Source: Larkinella insperata
GTDB lineage: Bacteria; Bacteroidota; Bacteroidia; Cytophagales; Spirosomataceae
DNA length: 64,000 nucleotides
Direction of reading: 5' to 3'
Assembly (NCBI RefSeq): GCF_026248825.1
Contig: NZ_CP110973.1
Span: 2,623,001-2,687,000, forward strand
A program made the position numbers and the translations under genes. Positions within the stretch are counted from its first letter, which is position 1. Every line of letters begins with the position of its first letter. Under the pieces are notes generated by a model. That model did no database searches, was not told the DNA's origin, and saw only the letters and a program-made list of their open reading frames with translations. This document shows, piece after piece, positions 40,552 to 48,832 of the stretch.

Positions 40552-41127
40552 ATGGACAAACCCGAAAAGATATTAGCAACGGCCCTCCGGTTATTTGTTA
40601 CGAACGGTTTTCACGGTACGCCCACCAGCAAGATTGCCAGTGAAGCCGGCGTTTCCAACGGAACGCTTTTTCATTATTTTAAAACCAAAGACGAATTGGT
40701 GGTGGCTCTGTATACAACCATCAAGGGGGAACTAAACCAGTTTTTAGAAAGTCAAATCAACACCGCTTCAACCAGCAAGGAAAAATTCAGGCGGTTTTTC
40801 GTCGGCTCGGTTGAATGGGCGCTGAACAACGGCGACGCTTTCTACTTTATTCAGCAGTTCCGGTTTTCTCCGCATCTGAACCTCGTTTCGGAAGAAGAAA
40901 CCCGCCAGCAAAGTGAAATGCACACGCAGTTGCTTCAGGAAGCTCAGAGTTTGAACGGACTAAAACCGCTCCCGGTGGACCTGATTGCCACGCTGACGGC
41001 CAGCCAAATCAATGGGGTCCATCAGTACCTGGTGGAAAAAGCCGTGGGGCCTGATGAGCAACGCAAACTAATCGACGACGTTTTTGAATTGACCTGGGCA
41101 ACGGTCGCAAACCCTGAAATACGATGA
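40552..41127 (+). CDS. TetR/AcrR-family transcriptional repressor
   Basis: The 191-residue protein has the TetR helix-turn-helix at residues about 5-50 (ILATALRLFVTNGFHGTPTSKIASEAGVSNGTLFHYFKTKDEL). The remaining all-helical ligand-binding half starts with LYTTIKGELNQFLE. Its stop overlaps the ATG of the NAD(P)-binding protein gene (ATGA at 41124), so the two are coupled. It probably represses its own promoter through the ATGTTACT sites upstream. Ligand unknown. Confidence 0.93.
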   Translation: MDKPEKILATALRLFVTNGFHGTPTSKIASEAGVSNGTLFHYFKTKDELVVALYTTIKGELNQFLESQINTASTSKEKFRRFFVGSVEWALNNGDAFYFIQQFRFSPHLNLVSEEETRQQSEMHTQLLQEAQSLNGLKPLPVDLIATLTASQINGVHQYLVEKAVGPDEQRKLIDDVFELTWATVANPEIR

Positions 41128-41828
41128 CAACAACTGGAATACGGGCGATTATTACCGGTGCAACCGGTATGGTCGGGGAGGGGGTGATGCACGAATGCCT
41201 GCAACATCCGGACGTAGAAGCCGTCCTGCTGATCAATCGGAAACCGTCCGGCTTTTCGCACCCCAAACTAAAGGAAATCGTTCATGCCGATTTTTATCAT
41301 TTTGCAGCCATTGAAAACCAACTGGTTGGCTACAATGCCTGTTTCTTCTGCCTGGGGGTCTCGTCGGTCGGAATGCCCGAACAGGAATACTACAGGGTGA
41401 CCTATACGCTGACATTACACGTAGCCACCACCTTGAGCCGCCTGAATCCGGACATGACGTTCTGTTACGTATCGGGCGCTGGTACGGACAGCACCGAAAA
41501 GGGCCTGTCCCGCTGGGCTCGCGTAAAGGGCAAAACCGAAAACGACCTGACTAAATTACCGTTCAAACAGGTGTTTAACTTCCGGCCGGGTTTTATTAAA
41601 CCCACGAAAAACCTAAAGAATACCAATAAATATTACCGCTACATCGAATGGTTGTTCCCCATTGGCCGGGCGTTGTATCCGAGCGGTTTCTGTACGATGG
41701 AGGAATTGGGAAAAGCCATGATCAACTCGGCGCGGAACGGCTACGAAAAGCAGATTCTGGAGGGGAAAGATATTATAGAATTGGCAAAGCGGATGCCGGT
41801 TTCGGGGGATAGGGAATACTTTACGTAA
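41124..41828 (+). CDS. NAD(P)-binding epimerase/reductase-like (atypical SDR) protein
   Basis: The 234-residue Rossmann-fold protein begins with the dinucleotide motif ITGATGMVGEGVMHECL (GxxGxxG) and has VLLINRKPSG at the end of the second strand, where an Arg suits NADP. It lacks a clear YxxxK pair and looks like the short NAD(P)H-binding/NmrA-like group. Co-expressed with the TetR regulator through a 4-base overlap. Its stop overlaps the convergent kinase gene by 8 bases. Substrate unknown. Confidence 0.8.
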   Translation: MTTTGIRAIITGATGMVGEGVMHECLQHPDVEAVLLINRKPSGFSHPKLKEIVHADFYHFAAIENQLVGYNACFFCLGVSSVGMPEQEYYRVTYTLTLHVATTLSRLNPDMTFCYVSGAGTDSTEKGLSRWARVKGKTENDLTKLPFKQVFNFRPGFIKPTKNLKNTNKYYRYIEWLFPIGRALYPSGFCTMEELGKAMINSARNGYEKQILEGKDIIELAKRMPVSGDREYFT

Positions 41829-43203
41829 ACTCCCGCACCAGTTCCAGGTGAAAAACCGTTGGTTCACCCTCGGCCGACCTGACGGAGATGCGGCCCTGAT
41901 GAAGCCGCACAATTCGCTCCACCAGCGACAGGCCCACGCCGTAGCCCCGGCTTCCGGCCGTTTGGCGGCTCCGGTAAAACGGCTCAAAAATATACGGTAA
42001 ATCGTCGGCCGGGATGGGGTCGCCGTCGTTCTGAATGTTGATCTGCACCGACGTTTCGTTGAAATAGACCTGGATCAGCGCCTTGCCGTCGCTGGAAAAC
42101 TTGCAGGCATTTTCGGTCAGGTTTTTCAGGACGGTGCGCAGCAGCGCGGTGCTGCCCGGCACGGCCAACTGGTTAAAATCTTCGGGCAACTCCTCAAAAC
42201 GAACCGCTACCTCGTAGCAGGAATTGATGGCGCTGACCTCGTCCCGAATGTCCCAGATTACTTCGTCCAGCCGCACCGAGTCGGTCAGCAGGGAAACCGC
42301 CGATGCCTGATTGACCTGCGAGAGTTGCAGCAATTCCCGCGTCAGGGTCGATAAGTCGCTTACATCATCCAGCACGGACCGGATCGTCTCCTCGTAAACC
42401 TCCGACTCCCGGCGGTTGAGCAAGGCCACTTCCAGTTGGGAGCTGATCTGGGTCAGCGGATTTTTTAGTTCATGGGAGACGTTGGCCACAAACATCCGTT
42501 GCAGCCGGAACGATTCGTCAATCCGGTCGAGCAGGTGATTAATCGTTGTCGACAAGCGGTTGATTTCGTCATTTTCCACGCTGACGGGTAGACGCTCCTG
42601 TAAAGTGTTGGGAAAGATATGGTTTAACTGTTGTTCCATTCGCTGCATCGGGCGGAGCACTTCGCTCGCGTAGACCCAGCCGGAGAAGGCCACGATTCCG
42701 ACAATGGCGATAAATAACCCGATCAGAACGGCCAGCATCCGGAGCAGAAACTGATCGCCGTAAAGGTTTTCGGCGCTGGCCAGCACAATGTACCGTTCGG
42801 AGCCCTTCTGGTATTCCAGCCCCGTTACGTAAGCCAGCCCCTGCCGGAAGCGCATGCCCTCGTGCCGCCGGATGGCATCCAGATCTTTCGTCGATACGGC
42901 CAGCGGGGGGCTTTCGCGGACCTGATTCGTAATGAAAATAGGAACGTTCTGGCCGTCATAAACCGCTATTTTCTGGGCGGGAAGCTGATCTTTGCGCAAA
43001 CGGGCGTACTGGCTTAATAACTGCGGACCCATGTTCCGGCGCGTCATCAACTCACCAACGGTGTCGGCCTTCCGTTCGAGACGGCGGTAGAAATCCGAAG
43101 AAATAAAATACCAGCAAAACGCGTAGATACAGGTAAAGGCCAGGGCCAGAATAGCCGAAACCAGGCCGGTAAAGCGAAGAGTCAGTCGGGTACGGATGGT
43201 CAT
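41821..43203 (-). CDS. CusS-like sensor histidine kinase
   Basis: The 460-residue protein has two membrane helices (about residues 12-34 and 150-172) around a periplasmic sensor domain. HAMP follows (about 172-225), then HisKA with NVSHELKNPLTQISSQLE, and HATPase_c with the N box LKNLTENACKF and G boxes NDGDPIPADDLPYIFEPFYR and GYGVGLSLVERI. Downstream of an OmpR-type regulator and a small membrane protein on the same strand, it forms a classical heavy-metal/envelope-stress type system. The signal is not visible. Confidence 0.92.
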   Translation of the reverse strand: MTIRTRLTLRFTGLVSAILALAFTCIYAFCWYFISSDFYRRLERKADTVGELMTRRNMGPQLLSQYARLRKDQLPAQKIAVYDGQNVPIFITNQVRESPPLAVSTKDLDAIRRHEGMRFRQGLAYVTGLEYQKGSERYIVLASAENLYGDQFLLRMLAVLIGLFIAIVGIVAFSGWVYASEVLRPMQRMEQQLNHIFPNTLQERLPVSVENDEINRLSTTINHLLDRIDESFRLQRMFVANVSHELKNPLTQISSQLEVALLNRRESEVYEETIRSVLDDVSDLSTLTRELLQLSQVNQASAVSLLTDSVRLDEVIWDIRDEVSAINSCYEVAVRFEELPEDFNQLAVPGSTALLRTVLKNLTENACKFSSDGKALIQVYFNETSVQINIQNDGDPIPADDLPYIFEPFYRSRQTAGSRGYGVGLSLVERIVRLHQGRISVRSAEGEPTVFHLELVREFT

Positions 43204-43246
43204 ACCGTTGGAGCAAAATTATAGAACGGCAAGCCCGACGCGGTTA

Positions 43247-43447
43247 TTATCGGAGCAAAGCAGGAATGTCGACCAGCCAGGCAATCATCAGGGTCAGGAC
43301 GAAAAGGCTGACCATCAGGATCATTAGCCAATCCGGTTGCCAGGGTTCCCGGGGGGCGGGTTTGGACGGACGCACACGGTTGGGGGAGCGGGCCAGATGG
43401 CCTGAATGGGCTCCAAACGGATGGTTGTACCGGATTTTAGAAGTCAT
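43247..43447 (-). CDS. Small single-pass membrane protein between RR and HK genes
   Basis: The start is MTSKIRYNHPFG; the 14 codons upstream look untranslated. The 66-residue product has a basic, Pro/Arg-rich N-terminal half and a C-terminal transmembrane helix (WLMILMVSLFVLTLMIAWL). It is not a member of a family I recognise. It lies between the response-regulator and kinase genes, and 47 bases downstream of a CTTAGAA repeat array. A role as a kinase modulator is a guess from position. Confidence 0.65.
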   Translation of the reverse strand: MTSKIRYNHPFGAHSGHLARSPNRVRPSKPAPREPWQPDWLMILMVSLFVLTLMIAWLVDIPALLR

Positions 43448-43493
43448 ATTGTGTTGGTAGAGACACGCTTGACTACAAAAAAAAAGCAAATTT

Positions 43494-43534
43494 CTTAAAC
43501 AGGACTAAATGAAACCTTAGAATTTACTTAGAAG
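43494..43534 (+). promoter_or_regulatory. Phased CTTAGAA repeat array 2
   Basis: CTTAAAC (43494), CTAAAT (43505), CTTAGAAT (43516) and CTTAGAAG (43527) are spaced exactly 11 bases apart. They lie upstream of the small membrane-protein gene. The orientation relative to that gene is the same as array 1 relative to the short ORF at 39581. Confidence 0.65.
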
Positions 43535-43549
43535 TCCATTCGGTATTGT

Positions 43550-44227
43550 CTATTCCTCCCGAAGAACATACCCCATTCCAAACTGGGTGTGAATGAGTTT
43601 CTTGGGAAAATCTTTGTCAATTTTTTTTCGCAGGTAATTGATATACACTTCAACTACGTTGGTTCCTGCGTCAAAGTTCAGATCCCACACCTGCGCGGCA
43701 ATATCCGCTTTGGAAACCACCCGCCCCTGATTACGCATCAGAAATTCGAGCAGGGCAAACTCCCGGGCGGTCAGATCAATGGAATGGCCGTCGCGACTAA
43801 CAGTTTTGGCGTCCAGATTCATTTCTATACCCGCAAACCGCAGCGTCTGGGCGTTCATCTCGATCTGACGGCTTCGCTTGGTCAAAGACCGGATTCGGGC
43901 CAGCAATTCGGCAAACTGGAACGGCTTGGTCAGATACTGGTCCGAACCGACGTCGAATCCCATCACTTTGTCGCTGGTTTCATCCAGCGCCGTCAGGATC
44001 AGAATAGGGGTTGTGACGCCTTGAGCCCGCAGTTGCCGAACGAGTTCGAAGCCGTTGATGCCCGGAATGATGACATCGGTAATGATCGCGGCATACGAAT
44101 TTTTCAGCGCCAACCGTTTGGCAATCAGTCCGTCGTAGGCAATATCTACTTCAAACTGCGTTTCTTCCAGCCCTTGTCGGATCGCGTGTAGGGTTTTGGG
44201 TTCATCTTCAACCACTAAAATCTTCAT
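43550..44227 (-). CDS. OmpR-family response regulator (CusR-like)
   Basis: I start at MKILVVEDEPKTLHAIRQGL, seven codons after the first in-frame Met. The receiver (1-120) has the acidic pair, the phospho-Asp in AIITDVIIPGING and the Lys in YLTKPFQF. The winged-helix DNA-binding domain (about 125-225) includes LTAREFALLEFLMRNQGRVVSK and VVEVYINYLRKKID. It is followed by the small membrane protein and a CusS-like kinase. Phased CTTAGAA repeats lie directly upstream of its start, which suggests that it regulates itself. Confidence 0.93.
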   Translation of the reverse strand: MKILVVEDEPKTLHAIRQGLEETQFEVDIAYDGLIAKRLALKNSYAAIITDVIIPGINGFELVRQLRAQGVTTPILILTALDETSDKVMGFDVGSDQYLTKPFQFAELLARIRSLTKRSRQIEMNAQTLRFAGIEMNLDAKTVSRDGHSIDLTAREFALLEFLMRNQGRVVSKADIAAQVWDLNFDAGTNVVEVYINYLRKKIDKDFPKKLIHTQFGMGYVLREE

Positions 44228-44312
44228 AGTCGAGCGCCAATCATTCATTACCTAACCATACCCTGTTCAGATTGTTATGGGAATTCGGCGTGGCAAAAAA
44301 AGCATTCGCTAA

Positions 44313-44354
44313 GTTGTTAAGCAAATTCTAAGCAGTTCTTAACGTACTTCTAAG
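44313..44354 (-). promoter_or_regulatory. Phased CTTAGAA repeat array 3, response-regulator promoter
   Basis: On the minus strand CTTAGAAG begins at 44354, GTTAAGAA at 44343, CTTAGAAT at 44332 and CTTAACAA at 44321, each 11 bases apart, with a fifth CTTAG at 44313. The array is about 90 bases ahead of the response-regulator start and in the same orientation as the gene. Confidence 0.7.
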
Positions 44355-44478
44355 CTTCCCTCGGTTGCTTTGCATGGAAAGAGCGGGCAACAGCCGGGTT
44401 TGGAATGATCCGTATCGCTCTGATTCTTTTTTAAATTAGCAATGAATAGCGCGTTTTTAGGTTTGTCTAAAATGCCGG

Positions 44479-44512
44479 ATAGCCATCGGAAAAGAGTTCG
44501 ATGGCTATTTTG
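44479..44512 (-). terminator. Hairpin after the ECF sigma factor gene
   Basis: ATAGCCATCG (44479-44488) and CGATGGCTAT (44499-44508) form a perfect 10-bp stem just after the sigma-factor stop. T-runs are short on the minus strand, so termination strength is uncertain. Confidence 0.5.
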
Positions 44513-44518
44513 TTGTAT

Positions 44519-45139
44519 TCAGTGCAGTAAAAACAGCGCAATCAGCCAGTACTTAAAAATAGACATTTGACTTTTGAGGGAAGTCAAGGCTTTATAGAGC
44601 AAGTTAGCAACCGACTGGCGATTAATTTCCATCAATTCCGAAATCTCCTCGTTTTCCATCCCCTTGTAAAACTTCAGGAAAACCACTTCCTGCTGCCGTT
44701 TGGGGAGGCCCGCAATGGCCTGCCGGATTTTGCGCTGGCTTTCGGAATCGGTTTCGCTCTTTTCCATTTCGGTTTCAATCGTTTCCCAATCCGACACCTG
44801 GTCAACTTCCTGGAACATAGGAACGGAAACCGCGTGCTTACTTCGACGGAATTCCTGAAGTAGCTGATTACGGAGCGACTTAAAAAGGTAAATGGAAACG
44901 TACTGAATGGTCAGCGACTGCCGTTTTTCCCAAATGTTAATAAAAATCTCCTGAATGGAGTCCTTGATGAATTCCCGGTCCGTAGTAAAATTGACCGCGT
45001 AGCCAAACAACGCGCGGTACTGCGATTCGGCTAATTGACAAAAAGCCATCTTGTCTCCGGCTTTCGATCGCTGCCAGAGATCCAGTAAATGGTCGTTTTC
45101 CTCAATAATACGCTGTCGATGATCCAAAGTAACGAGCAC
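44519..45139 (-). CDS. ECF-type RNA polymerase sigma factor (sigma-70 family)
   Basis: The 206-residue protein has a region 2 (AFCQLAESQYRALFGYAVNFTTDREFIKDSIQEIFINIWEK region; DSIQEIFINIWE is the core recognition helix of 2.2) and a region 4 (LPKRQQEVVFLKFYKGMENEEISELM, then NRQSVANLLYKAL). It ends in a hydrophobic tail (YWLIALFLL). No anti-sigma gene sits next to it. ECF factors in Bacteroidota normally pair with a FecR regulator; the only FecR in the window is 19 kb away at 25025. The N-terminus could start a few codons later. Confidence 0.9.
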   Translation of the reverse strand: MLVTLDHRQRIIEENDHLLDLWQRSKAGDKMAFCQLAESQYRALFGYAVNFTTDREFIKDSIQEIFINIWEKRQSLTIQYVSIYLFKSLRNQLLQEFRRSKHAVSVPMFQEVDQVSDWETIETEMEKSETDSESQRKIRQAIAGLPKRQQEVVFLKFYKGMENEEISELMEINRQSVANLLYKALTSLKSQMSIFKYWLIALFLLH

Positions 45140-45343
45140 CTCTTTGTTAATAGAAGGTAAAATAACAGCTTTAATTGGTAAAACATAAATAAAAAACCGC
45201 CCATTTGCGATTTATACAAGTAATAGCCGTTAAAATCCCAAGTTCTCAAAATAAAATTTGCACAATGCCGGGATCATTAGGCTGGGCGCGGAAGATGGCC
45301 AACCTGGATAAAATGCTTGGGCCACCCTCCGCGACTGGCCTCG

Positions 45344-48300
45344 TTACTCCTGAAATTCGATGCTGGTCAGCTTCAGAACCTCGTCGTTGGGCTTATCGCG
45401 TTTGATGGCAACAAAGTAAACATCGTGTTTGCCGCTGACGGGTTTAGTAACCTTGCCGGTCAACAGCTTTAGTTTGCCCCAGTCACCGCTGGGTCCGTAG
45501 GACGTCCGGCTGATCACCGGTCCGGCCTGTGAGTCAATCCGGACCTCAATCTCGCCCGTGTTGTTCCCCGATGCGTATTCGTAGACAAACTGGTTAATGT
45601 TCGTCAGGTCAGTGTTTTTCAGCAAAATGTACGCCTTGTGGCCGCCTTGCGACAGATTGTCCCGAAACCGGGAGAAACCAACGTGTGCATCGGCAAAAAC
45701 CGTCCGCACCTTCGCATTCCGCAACGTAACGACCTCCGTGCCGGTCAGCGGCCCGACGGCCTGCCCGCCCTTGTCCGTATACGAAGCCAGCAGCGTGTAT
45801 TGCCCCCGCACTTCGTCTTTTTGGTGATCGTTCAAGGCGAGCGAACCCTGCAAGGGCAACGGTTTCGGGTCACGCGGCTTGTCGGTGAGCGAGAAAATAT
45901 ACCGCACCATTTCCTGCGCGTCGGCTTCGGCTACCTGCGGGTGGGCGCTCATCACGTGCACGTTCCCCCAGTTGCCGCCCCCGCCTTTGATGATTTTCGT
46001 TGCCAGCTTTTCAACGGCTCCGGTTTCGCTTTTATAACGCTGCGCCACGGCCAGCAGCGACGGCCCCACCGACACTTTATCGATTGTGTGGCAGGCTTTG
46101 CAGTCGCTGGCATCCATCAGGGTTTTCCCCGGGGGATTGCTCACCAGCACCGACGTGGGCGACTTGGCCGCGTTCGGGTCGAGCGTGCTGGGCTGCGGGT
46201 TGTAAACGTAAACGAACTTGATGCGTTTTGGGTCAATTTTGCCATCTTCCCGGTCCTGCACCTTCACCGAATACGCAAACGGTTTTCCTTCCCAGAAAAA
46301 GGATTTATTCTGGGTGCTGGCAATGGCGATGGCCGGTTTCGTATTCCCTACTTTAACCAACACCGTATCCCGGCCCACCAGCCCCGCCCGGTCGGTGACG
46401 CGCAGAATGGCCCTGTAAACGCCCGGTTTGTTATAAGTATAACTGGGGTTGGGCGTAGTGGCACCCACGGTTTTTCCGTCGAACAGCCACTCGTATTTCA
46501 CGGCGTCGTCATCGTCGAGGTCGCGGCTGCCCCGGCTGCTGAACTGCACCCGCAACGGCGCTTGGCCGGCTGCTTCGCGCAGAATCGGGAAATTCCGGCG
46601 TTCGGAGGTCAGGAAAACCGTGCGGTCGAGGTGGTTTTCTACCGCCGTATCCGAAACGCTGGCCTGGGCAATGGGGGCGCGGTTGCCGGTATTGTATTCA
46701 ATCCTGACCAGCCGGGCGTCTTCGTTGTCGGCTCCGTACACCGAACCGTATTCCAGCATATACATGGCTCCATCGGGTCCGAAATCAAGGTCGATGGGCC
46801 GCCGGAAGTCGCCGTTGCCCGCCATAAACGGTTCGCTGCGTACGTAATTTTCGGCCTGGTCGAACGTCAGGACCAGCACCCAGTTGCGCATCCAGTCGAA
46901 CACAAACAGCTTGCCGTCGTAGTAATCCGGGAACTTGCTGGCCGACGATGAATTTCGGTTGTAGGTATAAAACGAACCAGCCATGGCGCTGCGACCCCCG
47001 AAGCCCAGTTCCGGAAACTCCTCCGAAGGTGCGTACGGATACCAGATCATGGCGGGCGTGGCCGGTGGCAGTTGGTTCAGACCGGTATTGTTCGGGGAGT
47101 TGTTCACGGGCGCGGCCGGATCGAATTTCGGACCGGCGGTTTTGGCCGCAAAATCCCACTTCGCATACGCGTAATTGTTACCGACAAAATACGGCCACCC
47201 GAAATTCCCGGCTTTTTTGGCCTGGTTAAACTCGTCGTAGCCGCGCGGTCCCTGCGGTCCGTCCTGACCGGCATCGGGGCCAATTTCACCCCAGTACAAA
47301 ACCGATGTTTTCGGGTTGACGGCAATGCGGTAGGGGTTCCGGCAGCCCATCGTGTAAATCTCCGGTAAAGTTTTCGGCGTTCCTTTCGGAAACAAATTGC
47401 CGTTGGGAATCGTGTAGGCGGGCGCGCCCCCGGCTCCGTCGGGTTCGGGATGAATGCGCAGGACTTTACCCTTCAAGTCGTTGGTATTAGCCGACGAACG
47501 CTGGGCATCCAGGCTGTAAAATTCTGCGCCGGGCCGCTCGTCCATGGGAGAGTAGCCGTCGGACGGAAACGGGCTGGAGCTGTCGCCGGTCGACAAATAG
47601 AGATTGCCGTCCTTGTCCCACGCCAACGAACCGCCGTGGTGCGAACCGCTCACTTTCTGCACCGGCACTTTCAGCAGCACCTTTTCCGACGCCAGATCAA
47701 GCGTGTTGTTGGCCTTGACCGTAAAGCGCGAAAGCTGAAAATTGACGGGTTCTTCCGTTTGGCCGGCGGGGGCATAATACACAAAAAGGTGCCCGTTTTT
47801 GGCAAAATTCGGATCAACCGTGACGCCGATCAAACCCGTTCCGCCCGCGTAGGTGATCGGGAATTTATGAACCAGCGAGTGTTTTCGCGTTTTGGTATTG
47901 TAAACCGACAGATTGCCCTGCAATTCGGTGAAGAAAATCCGGCCGTCGGGCGTAATGGCCAGTTCCATTGGCGAGGCCAGGTCGTTGACCAGCACGGTTT
48001 TGACGAAGCGGTTGGGTTCCGGCGTTACTTTGGCGTAGGCTTTCTGATAGTCCAGCGGTTTGCCTTCACCGATGGCGTATTTTATACCGCCCAGCAAATG
48101 TTTTAAAAACAGCGGCTCACTGAAGCTTTCGTCGGTGTGGCCGTTGCCGGTATAGAATGCCCGTCCGCCGTCGAACTCGTGGTACCAGCTAATCGGGTGA
48201 TTGGCTCCGTTGGTGCCGCCTTCGTAACTGTTTTCGTCGAGGTACGCCAGCGTTTTGATGCCGGTGTAAAACGAGCGGTAATTGTACCATTCGTCGGTCC

Positions 48301-48808
48301 GGTCCCAGCGATCGGGCAGGAGAGTGGTCGACGCGTGTTTTTTGTTGGAAACCTCAACGGTGGCTTTCCGGACGTTCGGGTTGTGCGGATGGCTGGCAAA
48401 ATGCGCGCCCATCAGCTTGCCGTACCAGGGCCAGTCGTATTCGGTGTCGGCAGCCGCGTGGATACCGACGTACCCGCCCCCGGCCTGGATATACCGTTCA
48501 AAAGCTGCCTGTTGCTCGCCGTTCAGCACGTTGCCGGTGGTGTTGTTGAAAATAACCGTCGCGTACTTTTTCAGGTTTTCGTCCGTAAACAGGGCCGAGT
48601 TTGTGGTGGTGTCCACCAAAAAGTTATTTTCCCGGCCCAGTTTCTGAATAGCCGCAATTCCAAACGGAATGGACGTATGTTTCCAGCCTTTGGTTTTCGA
48701 AAACACCAGTATAGAAACCGGATCGGCCAGCCGGGCGGTCATGCTGGCGTGCACACAGAAAATAATACCAACGAGTAGGAGTGAGCTGATTCGCATTAGT
48801 AATGACAT
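45344..48808 (-). CDS. ThuA - PQQ dehydrogenase - PKD - cytochrome c - CBM6-like fusion protein
   Basis: The 1154-residue exported protein (signal peptide 1-29; the Met four codons in is an alternative start) has five modules. ThuA covers about 30-245 (ILVFSKTKGWKHTSI, GGGYVGIHAAAD, RAFYTGNGHTDES). A glucose/sorbosone dehydrogenase-like propeller spans about 255-690 (FPITYAGGTGLIGVTVDPNF, YTMGCRNPYRIAVNPKT). A PKD domain is near 745-830 (YEWLFDGKTV). A cytochrome c with CKACH lies near 920 and has a Met in VHVMSAHPQ. A C-terminal CBM6-like sandwich ends the protein. It follows the GMC oxidoreductase gene by 24 bases. A role in periplasmic oxidation of sugars (3-keto chemistry for ThuA) is inferred. 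Confidence 0.87.
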   Translation of the reverse strand: MSLLMRISSLLLVGIIFCVHASMTARLADPVSILVFSKTKGWKHTSIPFGIAAIQKLGRENNFLVDTTTNSALFTDENLKKYATVIFNNTTGNVLNGEQQAAFERYIQAGGGYVGIHAAADTEYDWPWYGKLMGAHFASHPHNPNVRKATVEVSNKKHASTTLLPDRWDRTDEWYNYRSFYTGIKTLAYLDENSYEGGTNGANHPISWYHEFDGGRAFYTGNGHTDESFSEPLFLKHLLGGIKYAIGEGKPLDYQKAYAKVTPEPNRFVKTVLVNDLASPMELAITPDGRIFFTELQGNLSVYNTKTRKHSLVHKFPITYAGGTGLIGVTVDPNFAKNGHLFVYYAPAGQTEEPVNFQLSRFTVKANNTLDLASEKVLLKVPVQKVSGSHHGGSLAWDKDGNLYLSTGDSSSPFPSDGYSPMDERPGAEFYSLDAQRSSANTNDLKGKVLRIHPEPDGAGGAPAYTIPNGNLFPKGTPKTLPEIYTMGCRNPYRIAVNPKTSVLYWGEIGPDAGQDGPQGPRGYDEFNQAKKAGNFGWPYFVGNNYAYAKWDFAAKTAGPKFDPAAPVNNSPNNTGLNQLPPATPAMIWYPYAPSEEFPELGFGGRSAMAGSFYTYNRNSSSASKFPDYYDGKLFVFDWMRNWVLVLTFDQAENYVRSEPFMAGNGDFRRPIDLDFGPDGAMYMLEYGSVYGADNEDARLVRIEYNTGNRAPIAQASVSDTAVENHLDRTVFLTSERRNFPILREAAGQAPLRVQFSSRGSRDLDDDDAVKYEWLFDGKTVGATTPNPSYTYNKPGVYRAILRVTDRAGLVGRDTVLVKVGNTKPAIAIASTQNKSFFWEGKPFAYSVKVQDREDGKIDPKRIKFVYVYNPQPSTLDPNAAKSPTSVLVSNPPGKTLMDASDCKACHTIDKVSVGPSLLAVAQRYKSETGAVEKLATKIIKGGGGNWGNVHVMSAHPQVAEADAQEMVRYIFSLTDKPRDPKPLPLQGSLALNDHQKDEVRGQYTLLASYTDKGGQAVGPLTGTEVVTLRNAKVRTVFADAHVGFSRFRDNLSQGGHKAYILLKNTDLTNINQFVYEYASGNNTGEIEVRIDSQAGPVISRTSYGPSGDWGKLKLLTGKVTKPVSGKHDVYFVAIKRDKPNDEVLKLTSIEFQE

Positions 48809-48832
48809 GTCAGGCTACTAAATTAAGGGCTT

